DNA of 54,423 bases from Phenylobacterium aquaticum. Its GTDB lineage: Bacteria > Pseudomonadota > Alphaproteobacteria > Caulobacterales > Caulobacteraceae. Under the pieces are notes generated by a model that did not search any database, had not been told where the DNA came from, and was given only the letters and a program-made list of their open reading frames with translations. This document shows positions 16,921 through 27,976 of the stretch, one piece after another; position 1 is the first letter of the stretch; every line of letters starts with the position of its first letter. The translations under genes were made by a program, and so were the position numbers. The DNA lies in contig CANCJJ010000017.1 of assembly GCA_947378305.1 (NCBI GenBank), positions 1-54,423 of the forward strand. Direction: 5' to 3'.

Positions 16921-16938
16921 GCGGACCTTTAGGCCCGC
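16921..16938. terminator. Hairpin between convergent metH and ettA
   Basis: GCGGACCTTTAGGCCCGC folds into a seven-position stem with one A-C mismatch and a two-base loop. It lies in the 32-base gap between the stop codons of metH and ettA, which converge. No U-tract follows on either strand, so it is at most a weak bidirectional terminator. Confidence 0.4.
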
Positions 16939-16945
16939 ACACTGT

Positions 16946-18613
16946 CTACCGTCCGAATTTCTGGAACTTGATCCGGCTGGGGATCAGGCTGTCGGCACCA
17001 AGGCGGCGCTTCTTGTCTTCTTCGTAGGCCTCGAAGTTGCCTTCGAACCATTCCACATGGCTGTCGCCCTCGAAGGCCAGTATGTGGGTCGCGAGTCGGT
17101 CAAGGAACCAGCGGTCGTGGCTGATGACCACAGCGCACCCGGCGAATTCTTCCAGGGCTTCCTCGAGATTCTGCAGGGTTTCGATGTCCAGGTCGTTGGT
17201 CGGTTCGTCAAGCAGGATGACATTGCCGCCCGTGGTCAGGGTCTTGGCCAGGTGGACACGGTTGCGCTCCCCCCCTGACAACTGCCCCACCTTCTTTTGC
17301 TGGTCCCCGCCCTTGAAGTTGAAGGAACCGACATAGGCGCGGGTGTTGATCTCGCGTTTGCCCACCGCAAGAATATCCAGACCACCGGAGACTTCCTGCC
17401 AGATGGTCTTGTTGGGATCCAGGGCGTCACGGCTCTGATCGACATAGGCGAGCTTGACGGTCTCACCCACTCTGAATGCGCCCCCGTCAGGCTGTTCCTG
17501 GCCCGTAATGATCTTGAACAGGGTCGACTTGCCGGCGCCATTGGGGCCGATCACACCAACAATGCCGTTAGGAGGAAGCTTGAAAGACAGGTCCTTGAAC
17601 AAGACCTTGTCACCATAAGACTTCGAAAGGTGGTCAGCCTCCAGCACCACATTGCCCAAGCGTGGGCCTGGCGGAATCTGGATGGTGGCGAAGGTCTGGG
17701 CCAGGCGACTGGTTTCCTGCTCGCGAACCATCTCATCATAGGCCGCGAGTCGTGCCTTGGACTTGGCCTGACGGGCCTTTGCGCCAGAGCGAACCCACTC
17801 GAGTTCGCGGGTCATGGCGCGCTGGCGGGCTTCGGACTCAGACTGTTCCTGCACAATCCGCTTGGTCTTCTGTTCCAGCCAGCCGGAATAATTGCCTTCA
17901 TAGGGGATGCCCTTGCCCCGATCGAGCTCCAGGGTCCACTTGGTCACCTGATCCAGGAAGTAACGATCGTGGGTGACAAGGATCACGCAGCCCGGGAAGG
18001 CTTCCAGGTGGTGCTGTAGCCAGGCCACGCTCTCGGCATCAAGGTGGTTCGTCGGCTCATCGAGCAGCAACATGTCGGGCTTTGACAGGAGCAGACGGGC
18101 CAGAGCCACGCGACGTTTTTCCCCCCCGGAGAGGTTGGTGACATCCCAGTCATCCGGCGGGCAGCGCAGGGCCCCCATGGCCATTTCAATGCGGCTGTCG
18201 ATGTCCCAGAGGTCACCGGCGTCGATCTTCTCCTGGAGGGTCGTCATTTCCTCCATCAGCTCGTCGGAATAATCCTCTCCCAACTGGGTGGCGACGGCAT
18301 TGTAGCGATCAAAAATCTTCTTTTCTTCGCACCAGGAAATAACATTTCCCCAGACATCCAGGCTGTCGTCCAGGTGGGGTTCCTGCTCAAGATAGCCCAT
18401 CTTGATTCCGTCAGCCGCCTTGGCTTCCCCGGAGAATTCCTTGTCGAGCCCGGCCATGATCTTGAGCAAGGTCGACTTACCAGAGCCATTGACCCCGACC
18501 ACACCGATCTTGGCGTCCGAATAGAAGGACAGCCAGATGTTCTCGAACACCTTCTTGCCGCCGGGAAAGGCCTTGGTCAGGCCCTGCATCTGGAAAATAT
18601 ATTGCTGCGCCAT
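16946..18613 (-). CDS. ettA: ABC-F protein EttA (energy-dependent translational throttle)
   Basis: This 555-residue protein, exactly the usual EttA length, binds the ribosome E site and gates entry into elongation according to ATP/ADP levels. It has two ABC domains: Walker A '[18 protein letters not shown]', signature '[15 protein letters not shown]' and '[14 protein letters not shown]' in the first, and '[17 protein letters not shown]', '[15 protein letters not shown]' and '[14 protein letters not shown]' in the second. The linker has the P-site tRNA-interacting basic helix ('[25 protein letters not shown]'). The start [19 protein letters not shown] at 18613 is family-typical; the longer frame to 18976 is an artefact. 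It has no membrane part. The gene is divergent from the amidase gene across 223 bases. Confidence 0.95.
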   Translation of the reverse strand: MAQQYIFQMQGLTKAFPGGKKVFENIWLSFYSDAKIGVVGVNGSGKSTLLKIMAGLDKEFSGEAKAADGIKMGYLEQEPHLDDSLDVWGNVISWCEEKKIFDRYNAVATQLGEDYSDELMEEMTTLQEKIDAGDLWDIDSRIEMAMGALRCPPDDWDVTNLSGGEKRRVALARLLLSKPDMLLLDEPTNHLDAESVAWLQHHLEAFPGCVILVTHDRYFLDQVTKWTLELDRGKGIPYEGNYSGWLEQKTKRIVQEQSESEARQRAMTRELEWVRSGAKARQAKSKARLAAYDEMVREQETSRLAQTFATIQIPPGPRLGNVVLEADHLSKSYGDKVLFKDLSFKLPPNGIVGVIGPNGAGKSTLFKIITGQEQPDGGAFRVGETVKLAYVDQSRDALDPNKTIWQEVSGGLDILAVGKREINTRAYVGSFNFKGGDQQKKVGQLSGGERNRVHLAKTLTTGGNVILLDEPTNDLDIETLQNLEEALEEFAGCAVVISHDRWFLDRLATHILAFEGDSHVEWFEGNFEAYEEDKKRRLGADSLIPSRIKFQKFGR

Positions 18614-18836
18614 GGCGTGAAGGCTCACTGGTCTGGGAATGAAGGCTGGGGCCGTGAGATACCTGTCGCGAGGCCATAGTGCAACGCTGTGCATGCGTCC
18701 CGGGACAGGACCGACGGTCTCCGGAGCCTGAACAATTTCCGGGCAGGACGTTAATAGCCCTCGCTGGAGGGTTGCCGGGCTGGCCAGTCCGTCCATCTTG
18801 CCATCTACTGGGACTCCAATCTTTCGGGGCGAAGAC

Positions 18837-20414
18837 ATGAAACGGGCACTCCTGGCGGCGGGTTTGATCTTGGTCGCGGCAAGCGCGCGAGCGGAAAGTA
18901 ACCCCGCCTTTCGGTCCATGGGCGAGGTCCAGGCGGACATGGCGGCTGGAAAGGCGACATCGGTTTCCGTGACCAAGGCCTATCTGGCCCGGATCAAGGC
19001 GCTTGACCGTCAGGGTCCGAGGCTCAACAGCGTTCTCGCCCTGAACCCCAAGGCCCTCGCTGATGCCAGGGCTCTGGATCTGGAGCGCAAGGCCGGCCAC
19101 GTGCGCGGCCCCCTTCACGGCATGCCCATCCTGCTGAAGGACAATATCGAAGCCGCCGACATGGCCACAACGGCTGGGTCCCTGGCCCTGGCCGCCAATG
19201 TCACCCATCGAAATGCGCCCCTGGTTCAACGCCTGACCGACGCTGGCGCGGTGATCCTGGGCAAGACCAACCTGTCGGAATGGGCCAATTATCGCTCGAC
19301 CCAATCCATCAGCGGATGGAGTGCCGTCGGTGGCCTCGTTCGCAATCCCTACGGTCTGGATCGCAGCGCGTGCGGCTCCAGCGCGGGGACAGGCTCCGCC
19401 ATAGCCGCAGGGCTGGCTGCAGGGGGCATAGGCACAGAGACGGACGGCTCCATCACCTGCCCCGCTGCCATTAATGGACTCGTTGGACTAAAGCCGACGG
19501 TTGGGCTGGTCTCGCGCACCCTGATCGTGCCGATTTCCGCGAGCCAGGATACGGGTGGGCCCATGACCCGCCATGTGACGGACGCCGCCGCCCTTCTGAC
19601 CGTGATCGCCGGGACCGATCCGGCCGATCCCGCCACAGCAGAAGCTGACCGCCACAAGATCGACTATCTCGCCGCCCTTGATCCCAAGGCCTTGAAGGGC
19701 GCACGGCTGGGAATATTACGCATAACAGCCGGTCGTTCGTCCCAGGCAGACGCCCTGTTTTCGGAAACCGTGAAGTCCCTGGAGGCAGCTGGTGCAATCC
19801 TGGTGAACGTGAAGAACCCGGATCTCGGGCCGATCAGCGCTGCTGAGACGCTGATCCTTCGCACGGAGTTCAAGGCGGGCCTCAATGCCTATCTGGCTTC
19901 AACTTCGCCAACCCAGGTCAAGACCCGAACCCTGGCGGACCTCATCGCTTTCAACGCCGCTGAACCCAAAGAACTTGCCCTGTTCGGACAGGAAATCTTC
20001 CAGGCCAGCCAAGCGGGTCCGGGACTGGATGACCCTGCCTATCTAAAGGCCCGGGCCGATGCCAAACGCCTGGCGGGTCCAGAGGGCATAGATGCCATGC
20101 TGGAGACGGATCATCTCGACGCCCTGATTGCCTGGAGCGGCCCCAGCGGCATTGTCGACCCCGTTAACGGGACCCGGGTCTTCGGCCCCCCGTCAAGCTT
20201 GGCCGCCGTGGCTGGATATCCGCACCTGACCGTCCCCATGGGCTATGTTGCGGGTCTGCCCGTCGGCTTGTCTTTCATGGGGCCAGCCTGGTCGGAAGCC
20301 CGGCTGCTCAGCCTGGGCTATGCCTTCGAGCAGATAAGCCATGCCCGGCGCGATCCCACCTTCCCGGCCAGTGTCGCGAGCCGACCCGAGATTGGCCCGG
20401 CGCTCGACCCTTAA
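18837..20414 (+). CDS. Exported amidase-signature hydrolase
   Basis: This 525-residue amidase-signature enzyme has a signal peptide ([19 protein letters not shown]), so it acts in the periplasm or outside. The catalytic triad Lys ('[13 protein letters not shown]'), cis-Ser and nucleophile Ser ('[34 protein letters not shown]') are present. Family members hydrolyse amide bonds in peptides, amino acid amides or fatty acid amides; the substrate cannot be read here. A GGGG site lies 7 bases before the chosen ATG; an earlier ATG at 18798 would place the signal peptide 13 residues inside. The 223-base gap to ettA must hold promoters for both genes but I saw no convincing -35/-10. Confidence 0.85.
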   Translation: MKRALLAAGLILVAASARAESNPAFRSMGEVQADMAAGKATSVSVTKAYLARIKALDRQGPRLNSVLALNPKALADARALDLERKAGHVRGPLHGMPILLKDNIEAADMATTAGSLALAANVTHRNAPLVQRLTDAGAVILGKTNLSEWANYRSTQSISGWSAVGGLVRNPYGLDRSACGSSAGTGSAIAAGLAAGGIGTETDGSITCPAAINGLVGLKPTVGLVSRTLIVPISASQDTGGPMTRHVTDAAALLTVIAGTDPADPATAEADRHKIDYLAALDPKALKGARLGILRITAGRSSQADALFSETVKSLEAAGAILVNVKNPDLGPISAAETLILRTEFKAGLNAYLASTSPTQVKTRTLADLIAFNAAEPKELALFGQEIFQASQAGPGLDDPAYLKARADAKRLAGPEGIDAMLETDHLDALIAWSGPSGIVDPVNGTRVFGPPSSLAAVAGYPHLTVPMGYVAGLPVGLSFMGPAWSEARLLSLGYAFEQISHARRDPTFPASVASRPEIGPALDP

Positions 20415-20441
20415 AACGCGCCATGCGCCCCGGACCAGCCT

Positions 20442-21671
20442 CTATCGACCCGTCGGCATGTCCTTGAAGGCCACATCCTTGTCGACCCGAATGTCGCCGG
20501 GTAGTCCCAGGACCCGCTCAGCGATGATGTTCTTCAGGATTTCGTCTGTCCCGCCGGCGATCCGCAGGCCAGGGGCGAACATAACCGAGCTCTGGAACCC
20601 GCCATCCTGCGGCGCGAGGTCCGGATCATTGATGATCCCGTACTGATCCAGCATTTCCAGGGCAGAATTGGCCAGGTCTTGCATCTGGACGGCCGACACA
20701 ATCTTGCCAATCGAGCTTTCAGGGCCGGGGGTCTGGCCCTTGGACAAGGCTGTCATTGTGCGGTTGCGGGCATGGCGCAGGCCTTCTGCCTGAACATACC
20801 AGTCGGCGAGCTTTTCGCGCACGGCATGATCCTTGAGGGCGGACTGACCCTCCATGCCGGGAATGTCCCGGGCCGCTTCCATGAACTGGGACCAGCCCAT
20901 GCCCGTGGCCCCACCCACTGCCAGGCGCTCATTCATCAGGGTGACCAGGGAGACCTTCCAGCCATCCCCGACCGCGCCCAGCCGCTGGCTATCCTTGACC
21001 CGCACGTCGGTGAAAAACACCTCATTGAAGCCTGACCCGCCCGACATCTGGTGAATGGGCCGCACCTCAATGCCCGGAGACTTCATGTCGATCCAAAACA
21101 TGGTCAGGCCCTTGTGCTTGGGCACATTTGGGTCTGTGCGCACAATGACGATCCCGTAGTCACAGAACTGGGCCCCGGTCGTCCAGACCTTCTGGCCGTT
21201 GATGATCCAGTCGCCGGATCCATCCGCTGCCAGCTCCGCCTTGGTTCGGGCAGCGGCGACATCCGATCCCCCGGAGGGTTCGGAGAACAGCTGACACCAG
21301 ATTTCGTCGCCCCGAATGGCCGGGGCCGCAAAGCGCGACTTGGTGGCTTCGTCGGCAAAGTTCATCACAGTCGGGACGCACATGCCCAGTCCGATCTGAA
21401 ATGGATTGCCGGGGATCGGATACCTGGCTTCCTCAGCGCTGAAGATCACGCTCTGAATGGGGGTGCCGCCCTGACCGCCCCAGGCCTGGGGCCAGGTGAT
21501 GCAGGCATAGCCCGCCGCTGCCTTCTTGGCCTGCCAGGCGCGGGCCGCCGTCAGATCGCCAGCCCCTTCGCCGTCATCGGCGGCAGCGCGGGACTTGGGG
21601 GCATTGGCGTCAAGCCAGGTGCGGACCTGCTGGCGGTAGGTCGCTTCTTCGGAGGAGTCATTGAAATCCAT
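20442..21671 (-). CDS. Acyl-CoA dehydrogenase family protein, larger partner
   Basis: This FAD-dependent acyl-CoA dehydrogenase of 409 residues has the N-terminal helical domain ('RQQVRTWLDANAP'), beta domain ('IWCQLFSEPSGGSDVAAARTKAE', 'GDWIINGQKVWTTGAQFCDYGIVIVRTD') and C-terminal helices ending 'RIAGGTDEILKNIIAERVLGLP'. In many short- and medium-chain enzymes the catalytic base sits in a YEGT motif; here the corresponding site reads AGGT, so the base must be elsewhere or in the partner. AAGGA is 9 bases before the ATG; the preceding TTG at 21677 is a poorer start. It follows the second dehydrogenase gene by 14 bases on the same strand, a pattern typical of heteromeric FadE pairs in steroid or branched-chain acyl degradation. 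Confidence 0.85.
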   Translation of the reverse strand: MDFNDSSEEATYRQQVRTWLDANAPKSRAAADDGEGAGDLTAARAWQAKKAAAGYACITWPQAWGGQGGTPIQSVIFSAEEARYPIPGNPFQIGLGMCVPTVMNFADEATKSRFAAPAIRGDEIWCQLFSEPSGGSDVAAARTKAELAADGSGDWIINGQKVWTTGAQFCDYGIVIVRTDPNVPKHKGLTMFWIDMKSPGIEVRPIHQMSGGSGFNEVFFTDVRVKDSQRLGAVGDGWKVSLVTLMNERLAVGGATGMGWSQFMEAARDIPGMEGQSALKDHAVREKLADWYVQAEGLRHARNRTMTALSKGQTPGPESSIGKIVSAVQMQDLANSALEMLDQYGIINDPDLAPQDGGFQSSVMFAPGLRIAGGTDEILKNIIAERVLGLPGDIRVDKDVAFKDMPTGR

Positions 21672-21685
21672 GATCAAAATCCTTC

Positions 21686-22804
21686 TCAGGCGGCCGTATT
21701 GCGGCGTTCGAGGTGGCTGACGAGGCGCTCCTTCCAGAGGCGCGGGGCGCCTGCAGTCAGGGAAAGCTGACGGGACCGACGGTAATGCAGGTGACAGTCC
21801 ACGGCCCAGGTAAATCCTATGCCGCCATGGGTCTGAATATTCTCCTTGGAGGCAAACCAGTAGGCTTCGGAGGCCGCAATGCGTGCGGCGCTGGCCGCGA
21901 CGGGGATTTCCGGCGCACTGGTATTCAGCGCCCAGGCTCCATAATAGGCATTTGAACGCGCAAGCTCGTTCTTGACGTACATGTCTGCCAACTTGTGTTT
22001 GATGGCCTGATAGCTGGCAATGGTCCGGCCAAAGGCATAGCGCTCCAGGGCATAATCCTTGGCCATTTCCAGGGCTCGATCCGCCCCGCCGGTCTGCTCA
22101 AAGGCCAGGAGAACAGCGGCGCGATCCATAACCTGCTCCAGGAGGGCCAGTCCTTCCCCCGCCCCGCCCAGCGGTGTTGCCGGGGCATTGGAAAAAGTCA
22201 GCCGCGCAGCATCCCTGGAGGGGTCCAGGGTCTCCAGCCCCTCGCGGGCAACACCGGGGCCAGTCAGATCAACGAGGTAGAGGCCCGCCCGTCCACCTTC
22301 CTTCGCCAGCACTATGGCCGTGTGGGCAATGCCGCCATCGGTGACAGGGATTTTTACGCCCGTGAGCTTTCCAGCCACCACGGTCGCCTTGAGGGTGGCG
22401 TCTGTGGTCACCCCGGGCCCCTCGGAGGTCGCTAGGCAACCAATGCGAGCGCCCGAGGCAATCTCTGGCAGCAGGGCCGTTTTCTGCGCTTCGGTACCTG
22501 CCAACAATATGGCTTCAGCCAAGATATAAACCGTTGAAGCAAAAGGGATGGGCGCAACAACTCGTCCAAGCTCTTCCGCGATGACGCAGAGTTCAAGGTG
22601 GCCAAGCCCCAATCCGCCATAGGCTTCAGGAATGGCGGCCCCCAGCCAGCCCTGGGCGGCTACAGAGGCCCAAAGCTCAGGGTCCCAACTGACCGTGGGA
22701 TCATCAATGACCTTCCGCACCCGCGAGGTGGGGCAGTTGGCGGCCAGGAATTTTCGCGCCTCAGTCTTCAGAAATTTCTGATCATCGGAGAAATCAAAAT
22801 TCAT
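21686..22804 (-). CDS. Acyl-CoA dehydrogenase family protein, smaller partner
   Basis: This protein of 372 residues has the ACAD fold: 'MNFDFSDDQKFLKTEARKFL' at the N-terminus, 'GWLGAAIPEAYGGLGLGHLEL', a glycine-poor beta domain ('CLATSEGPGVTTDATLKA') and 'ENIQTHGGIGFTWAVDCHLHYRR' near the end. Compared with typical ACADs, the substrate loop 'SEP...' is shortened, as in the non-catalytic or half-active partners of heterotetrameric acyl-CoA dehydrogenases. The start at 22804 has GGGAAGGGA upstream; the longer frame to 23269 runs antisense through valS and is not real. The gene is the first of the two-gene unit. Confidence 0.83.
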   Translation of the reverse strand: MNFDFSDDQKFLKTEARKFLAANCPTSRVRKVIDDPTVSWDPELWASVAAQGWLGAAIPEAYGGLGLGHLELCVIAEELGRVVAPIPFASTVYILAEAILLAGTEAQKTALLPEIASGARIGCLATSEGPGVTTDATLKATVVAGKLTGVKIPVTDGGIAHTAIVLAKEGGRAGLYLVDLTGPGVAREGLETLDPSRDAARLTFSNAPATPLGGAGEGLALLEQVMDRAAVLLAFEQTGGADRALEMAKDYALERYAFGRTIASYQAIKHKLADMYVKNELARSNAYYGAWALNTSAPEIPVAASAARIAASEAYWFASKENIQTHGGIGFTWAVDCHLHYRRSRQLSLTAGAPRLWKERLVSHLERRNTAA

Positions 22805-22934
22805 GGTCGCGCGTCCCTTCCCTTGGGGCTTTCTGGGTCTCACAGATGCGAGCATACGCCCAGTCGGAGACGTTAGAAAAGCCTCACCCTGCGTCACGCA
22901 GGACGGATATTTTGCGCCTGGCGCAGCGATCGTT

Positions 22935-25598
22935 TCAGACGACCGCTTCCAGGCGGCGCAGGGCGGATTCCAGCTTAGAGCGCGTGGCTTCCGCCTCCGC
23001 AAGACGCTCGCGGTTTTCCTCCACCACCTCTTCCGGCGCGCGGGCCACAAAATCCGGATTTCCGAGCTTGCGAGCAGTCCGGTCAATATCCGCCGCATGA
23101 CCCGCAATCTCCTTGGCAAGGCGGGCTTTTTCCGCTGCCAAATCGATGAAGGCCGCAACCGGCAGGGCGAGGGTCGCCCCCTCCACAACGAAGGGGATGG
23201 CCCCTTCGGGGGCAATGGCCTCAAGCTTGAGCTCGGAGACCCGCAAGGTCTGAACGATAACGCTTGCATAGGCGGTCAAGACCGCCTGTTGCGCCTGGCT
23301 TGCCTCGATCACGAGGAGGGGCGGACGGGCGGAGTGGGGCACATTGAGTTCGGCGCGAACAGAGCGCCCTTCACTGATGGCCGCAATGACCAGACCGATC
23401 TGAGCCTCTGCGATCGGGTCGACGAGACTGGCTGGCAGATCAGGCCAGAGCGCGGAAATCAGCATGCCCTCGGGACGCGCCGCTCCCAGGTCAGCGGTCT
23501 GCGCCCAAAGCTCTTCCGTGAGGAAGGGCATGATCGGGTGGAGCAATTTCAAGATCACGTCCAGCACCCAGGCCGCGACCGCCTGGGATTCCTGGCGGGC
23601 ACCCTCATCAGCCCCCGTCAGCACGGGCTTCGAAAGCTCCACATACCAGTCGCAGAAGGTGTTCCAGATGAACCTGTAGAGCAGGTTAGCCGCATCATCG
23701 AAACCGCAACCGGCAAGCGCCTCGGTCACGGCCTGGGCCGTCTTGCGGGTCTCGCCAATGATCCAGCGATTGAGGGCACTCTCTGCCGAGGCGGGATCGA
23801 AATCCGCCAGCCGGGCGCAGCCATTCATCTGGCAGAAGCGGGCAGCATTCCATAATTTTGTGCCGAAATTTCTATACCCTTCAATGCGCTGAGTGGACAA
23901 TTTAATGTCTCGACCCTGCCCCGACATGGCGGTCAGGGTAAAACGCAGGGCATCGGCTCCATAGTCATCGACCAATTCTAGGGGGTCCATGACATTGCCC
24001 TTGGACTTGGACATCTTCTTGCCCGACGCATCCCGCACCAGGGCATTGAAGAACACCCTCTGGAACGGGACCTCCCCGGTAAAGTGCAGGCCCATCATCA
24101 TCATCCGGGCCACCCAGTAGAAGATGATATCGAACCCCGTGACCAGAGTATGGGTCGGGTAGAACCTTGCCAGGTCTGACGTCTGCTCTGGCCATCCCAG
24201 GGTCGAAAAGGGCCAGAGGCCGGACGAAAACCAGGTATCCAGGACGTCTTCATCCTGACGGAGCGGCTCCTCGTGACCATAGTGCTCCAGGGCCTTGGCG
24301 CGAGCCTCCGCCTCGGTTTCCTCAACAAATATGGTGCCATCCGGGCCATACCATGCCGGAATTCGGTGTCCCCACCAGAGCTGGCGCGAAACGCACCAGG
24401 GCTCGATATTCCGCATCCACTCGAAATAGGTCTTTTCCCAGGCCTTGGGCTCGAGGACGGTCCGCCCCTCCTCCACGGCCCGAATTGCTGGCTGGGCCAG
24501 GGTCTCGGCATCCACAAACCACTGATCAGTCAGGTAGGGTTCAACGACCACGCCTGAACGGTCGCCGTGCGGCACGGCATGCCGTGTGGGCTCAATCGCG
24601 CGCAGCAGGCCCAAGGCTTCAAAAGTGGCAACCACCTTGTCCCGAGCTTCAAACCTGTCCAGCCCCTGATAGTCTGAGGGCGCATTGGCGTTGATCCGGC
24701 CAAAATCATCCAGAATGTTGATCATGGGCAGGCTGTGCCGCTTGCCAACCTGGAAGTCATTGAAGTCGTGGGCAGGGGTAATCTTGACCGCCCCCGAGCC
24801 CTTTTCCGGGTCGGCATAGTCATCGGCGACGATCGGGATCGGGCGATTGACGATCGGCAGGCGAACAGCCCGGCCGATCAGGTCCTTGTAGCGGTCGTCA
24901 GCGGGATTCACGGCAACCGCCGTGTCGCCAAGCATGGTCTCGGGACGGGTGGTGGCAACGACGATCTCCCCGGAGCCATCCTCCAGAGGGTAGGCGAAGT
25001 GCCAGTAGTGTCCATCAACCTCGCGTTGCTCGACTTCCAGATCGGAAATTGCGGTTTGGAGGTGTGGATCCCAGTTGACCAGGCGCTTGTCGCGATAGAG
25101 CAGGTTCTGCTTGTGCAGGGTGACGAAGACCTTGCGAACGGCAGCGCTCAGGCCTTCATCCAGGGTAAATCGCTCCCGGCTCCAGTCACAAGACGCACCC
25201 AGGCGGCGCAGCTGGTTGGTGATGGTCCCACCGCTTTCGGCCTTCCACGCCCAAACCTTGGCGATAAAGGCCTCCCGACCCATGTCGCGGCGACCAATAT
25301 TGCCCTGGGCTGCCAATTGTCGCTCGACCACCATCTGGGTAGCAATGCCGGCATGATCAGTGCCCGGCAGCCAGAGGGCCGCCTTTCCGCGCATGCGCTC
25401 AAACCGGATCAGCACATCTTGCAGCGTATTATTCAGCGCATGGCCAATATGCAGGGACCCGGTAACATTCGGGGGTGGAATGACGATGGAAAAGGGTTCT
25501 GCTGCAGGGTCATCGGTCGGCGCGAAGGCCCCGGAGGTCTCCCAAGCTGAATAGAGCCGGGGTTCGGCAGATTTGGGATCAAAGTTCTTTTCGAGCAT
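22935..25598 (-). CDS. valS: Valine--tRNA ligase
   Basis: This class Ia aminoacyl-tRNA synthetase has 887 residues, the normal length. It has the HIGH-type '[21 protein letters not shown]', the CP1 editing domain with '[18 protein letters not shown]', '[18 protein letters not shown]', and the KMSKS loop '[15 protein letters not shown]'. It also has the anticodon-binding '[11 protein letters not shown]...LNRWI' region and the C-terminal coiled coil '[19 protein letters not shown]'. The ATG at 25598 is preferred to a GTG at 25616, which lacks a ribosome site. Nothing unusual is visible. Order pcm-like, tolC, popZ, valS on one strand is as I recall in Caulobacter. Confidence 0.97.
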   Translation of the reverse strand: MLEKNFDPKSAEPRLYSAWETSGAFAPTDDPAAEPFSIVIPPPNVTGSLHIGHALNNTLQDVLIRFERMRGKAALWLPGTDHAGIATQMVVERQLAAQGNIGRRDMGREAFIAKVWAWKAESGGTITNQLRRLGASCDWSRERFTLDEGLSAAVRKVFVTLHKQNLLYRDKRLVNWDPHLQTAISDLEVEQREVDGHYWHFAYPLEDGSGEIVVATTRPETMLGDTAVAVNPADDRYKDLIGRAVRLPIVNRPIPIVADDYADPEKGSGAVKITPAHDFNDFQVGKRHSLPMINILDDFGRINANAPSDYQGLDRFEARDKVVATFEALGLLRAIEPTRHAVPHGDRSGVVVEPYLTDQWFVDAETLAQPAIRAVEEGRTVLEPKAWEKTYFEWMRNIEPWCVSRQLWWGHRIPAWYGPDGTIFVEETEAEARAKALEHYGHEEPLRQDEDVLDTWFSSGLWPFSTLGWPEQTSDLARFYPTHTLVTGFDIIFYWVARMMMMGLHFTGEVPFQRVFFNALVRDASGKKMSKSKGNVMDPLELVDDYGADALRFTLTAMSGQGRDIKLSTQRIEGYRNFGTKLWNAARFCQMNGCARLADFDPASAESALNRWIIGETRKTAQAVTEALAGCGFDDAANLLYRFIWNTFCDWYVELSKPVLTGADEGARQESQAVAAWVLDVILKLLHPIMPFLTEELWAQTADLGAARPEGMLISALWPDLPASLVDPIAEAQIGLVIAAISEGRSVRAELNVPHSARPPLLVIEASQAQQAVLTAYASVIVQTLRVSELKLEAIAPEGAIPFVVEGATLALPVAAFIDLAAEKARLAKEIAGHAADIDRTARKLGNPDFVARAPEEVVEENRERLAEAEATRSKLESALRRLEAVV

Positions 25599-25697
25599 GT
25601 CAGACCTGTCACGCACCCGGGCCGCCCGGTAGCGAGCAAGCCATCGAGGGCGGAAATTCGTCGTTAAAGTAGGGGCCGCAAGCTCGACCCGATGATA

Positions 25698-26246
25698 TTA
25701 GCGGCCTCGCCCGCCTTTGGAAATTCGCTCAATCTCATCTCGGACGAGGTGTTCCACAATATCCGGAAGATTGACATCCAGCCAGCTCTTCAGGAGGGGC
25801 CGCAAGAGCTCGCGGACAACATCTTCCAGAGTCCGACCATCCTTGGGCATTAACAGGGTCGACGAGAGATAGCTGAAAGCCGCCGCTGCGGCTTCAGCCG
25901 CCGGATCTCCCACCAGCCGATCTTCCAGTGTCCTGGCAATCTCGGCTTCCAAATCTACCCGATTGGTCAGGGTCAGCTCTTCTTCAGCAGTATCATCGGT
26001 GTCGACGGCCATGGCGGGCGGCTCCACAGGGGCTTCAACCCATTGAGGGGGCGGCGGAGGTTCGGGTTCAGGCTCTGAGACCAGCTCGACCGGCGGCTCA
26101 GGGGTGGGCTCCTCAACTTCAGGTTCCGGGACGGCGGGCGTCTCGACGTCAACCTCAGGCTCATCCTCCTCAGAGATAATTCGCCGAATGGAGGCTAGAA
26201 TTTCCTCCATCGTCGGTTCCTGCGGCGGATCATTCGTATTGGACAT
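25698..26246 (-). CDS. popZ: Polar organizing protein PopZ
   Basis: This 182-residue scaffold forms the polar condensate that anchors the chromosome origin and recruits cell-cycle regulators. The signature N-terminus reads 'EPTMEEILASIRRIISEEDEPE'. A disordered, Pro/Glu/Val-rich segment (about 25-85) follows, and then the C-terminal oligomerising helices, 'DGRTLEDVVRELLRPLLK' and 'NLPDIVEHLVRDEIERIS', which are the family hallmark. The linker is about as acidic and proline-rich as in Caulobacter PopZ, which tunes condensate fluidity. Its presence supports a Caulobacterales origin. It lies between valS (99 bases downstream) and tolC. Confidence 0.92.
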   Translation of the reverse strand: MSNTNDPPQEPTMEEILASIRRIISEEDEPEVDVETPAVPEPEVEEPTPEPPVELVSEPEPEPPPPPQWVEAPVEPPAMAVDTDDTAEEELTLTNRVDLEAEIARTLEDRLVGDPAAEAAAAAFSYLSSTLLMPKDGRTLEDVVRELLRPLLKSWLDVNLPDIVEHLVRDEIERISKGGRGR

Positions 26247-26385
26247 AGCCTACCGTACTGAAAAGGGCACGAATCCCAAGCCCAGAGACTACGCGCACTG
26301 GAGCCATCCTGCAATTTTCCCAAGCTCCAGGGAAAGGTCCATCCTATGAAGCCGAAAGCTGACCAAGGCAGGCGGCATCTCGGGT

Positions 26386-27855
26386 CTATTTTTTGGGCGA
26401 CGCCGGGATGGCGAGACCTGCCGGCGGGGGAGCCATGGGCAAGGTCTTGGGGCCGCGGTCAAGCATACCATCAACAATGGCTACCGGCTCTTCCCAGGGC
26501 ACCCAACCCCTTGCCGTTCTTAGGTTTTTGAAATGAATGCTAGAGTCATAACGGGTTGAAATCGTAGTCAGGTATTCCGCCTGCAGTCGACCCGTTTGCG
26601 CCAGGACCGTGGAGGTGGCCACATAGGCATCACGATTGGCGGAGACCTGTGCCAGCTCTGCCGAACGCAATTCCTGTTCGGCATTCAGGACATCAATGGT
26701 TGTGCGCAGCCCGACCCTTTGTTCCTGATGCACACCTTCGGCGGCGATTCTTGCGGCAAGAACCTGTTGTGCCGTGGCGTCGATATTACTGCGTGCGGCC
26801 AATAGCGAGCTCCAGGCCTGGCTCAGGCTCTGCCGAACGGAGCGCTTGGCGATGTCGACATTCATGCGATCGGCATTATTGCGTTCGACCGCTGCGCGGA
26901 CACGGGAAATGGTCTGGCCACCTGAAAACAGCGGCACGGTCAAAACCGCAACGCCGTTGATGCTGCGATAGTACTTGTCCGTGTTCATCGGCGAGGCCGT
27001 GCCCGTATATCCAACCTGCCCCTGCAGGGAGAGGGATGGCATTTGTTCGGCGCGCGCAGCTGCAATCCGGGCTCGACTGGCCTGCTCGGTATACTCTGCT
27101 GCCCGGACCTGACCATTGTTCTGGTCTGCGAGGTCATAGGCCTGGTCCACGGACGCAGGCAGGAGGGATTGGAGGGAGGGTTCGGGCTCAAGGTCACCCG
27201 GGTTTTGGCCGACAACCGCCCTGTAAGCGGCCCGACTTCCTTCAAGGGTGGCCTGGGCAGAATTCAGCAGGGAAACCGCGGCTGCATAACGGGCCTCAGA
27301 CTGTGCGACGTCGGTTCGGGTAATTTCGCCGACCTCGAACCGAGCGCGGGACTCATCAAGCTGATGCTGGAGAACATCAACATTGGTTTGACGAATGCGG
27401 TAGGCTTCCCCATCCCGACGGACGTCGACATAGCTCTGAATGACCTGGGCCAGCACCTGGGCCTCTGTCCGGCGCAGGGATTCGCGGCCGCTCAGCACGT
27501 CCGCCTCGGCCGCAGACAGCGCAGATGCCACCCGCCCACCCGTATAAACAGGCTGGTTCAGCGACAAGAGCCCGACGCCGGTATTGGTTTCCGTAATGCC
27601 CTTTGTCGGAATCCGCGTTTCTACATAGGTCCCGCGGGCGGTGACCGACAGGGTGGGCCTATAGCCAGCCCTGGCCTGGAACCAGGTCTCATCCAGAGCT
27701 CGCAGCGAAGCGCGCTGGGACTGAAGGGTCGGGTTCGAGTCGTAGGCTAGAGAAATGGCGTCGGCCAGAGTCTCTGCATGCACGCCTGCTGCCATCCCAA
27801 GGAGGGCGAGGCCAGAGACGGCACCGATCAAGGCACCACGACGACTATTGGACAT
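26386..27855 (-). CDS. TolC-family outer-membrane channel protein
   Basis: This 489-residue protein is the outer-membrane exit duct for type I secretion or RND efflux. A signal peptide (about 1-27, 'ALIGAVSGLALLGMAAGVHA') precedes two TolC-type repeats of long helices with 'TLADAISLAYDSNPTLQSQRASL', 'ETRIPTKGITETNTGVGLLSLNQPVYTGG' and 'QQVLAARIAAEGVHQEQRVGLRTTIDVLNAEQEL'. In Caulobacter related proteins (RsaF) export the S-layer protein; no S-layer gene is visible here, so general export is the safer call. GAGGA lies 6 bases before the ATG. The unusual 'PPPAGLAIPASPKK' tail is periplasmic. The 121-base gap to the pcm-like gene may hold a promoter. Confidence 0.88.
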   Translation of the reverse strand: MSNSRRGALIGAVSGLALLGMAAGVHAETLADAISLAYDSNPTLQSQRASLRALDETWFQARAGYRPTLSVTARGTYVETRIPTKGITETNTGVGLLSLNQPVYTGGRVASALSAAEADVLSGRESLRRTEAQVLAQVIQSYVDVRRDGEAYRIRQTNVDVLQHQLDESRARFEVGEITRTDVAQSEARYAAAVSLLNSAQATLEGSRAAYRAVVGQNPGDLEPEPSLQSLLPASVDQAYDLADQNNGQVRAAEYTEQASRARIAAARAEQMPSLSLQGQVGYTGTASPMNTDKYYRSINGVAVLTVPLFSGGQTISRVRAAVERNNADRMNVDIAKRSVRQSLSQAWSSLLAARSNIDATAQQVLAARIAAEGVHQEQRVGLRTTIDVLNAEQELRSAELAQVSANRDAYVATSTVLAQTGRLQAEYLTTISTRYDSSIHFKNLRTARGWVPWEEPVAIVDGMLDRGPKTLPMAPPPAGLAIPASPKK

Positions 27856-27976
27856 TCTAAATCCTCGAAAAGTACCAGACGGATAACCGTCTATATGATC
27901 GTCAATTATGGCAGAAACCGGAAGCCCCGCTCTTACGCTTTTGTACTTGTAGACCTTAGAACTTTCATAAGAAAAC

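Noticed and set aside
22803..23855. 350-codon + strand frame antisense to valS
   Set aside because: ValS on the minus strand is complete with HIGH and KMSKS motifs; the + frame has no recognisable domain or ribosome site.
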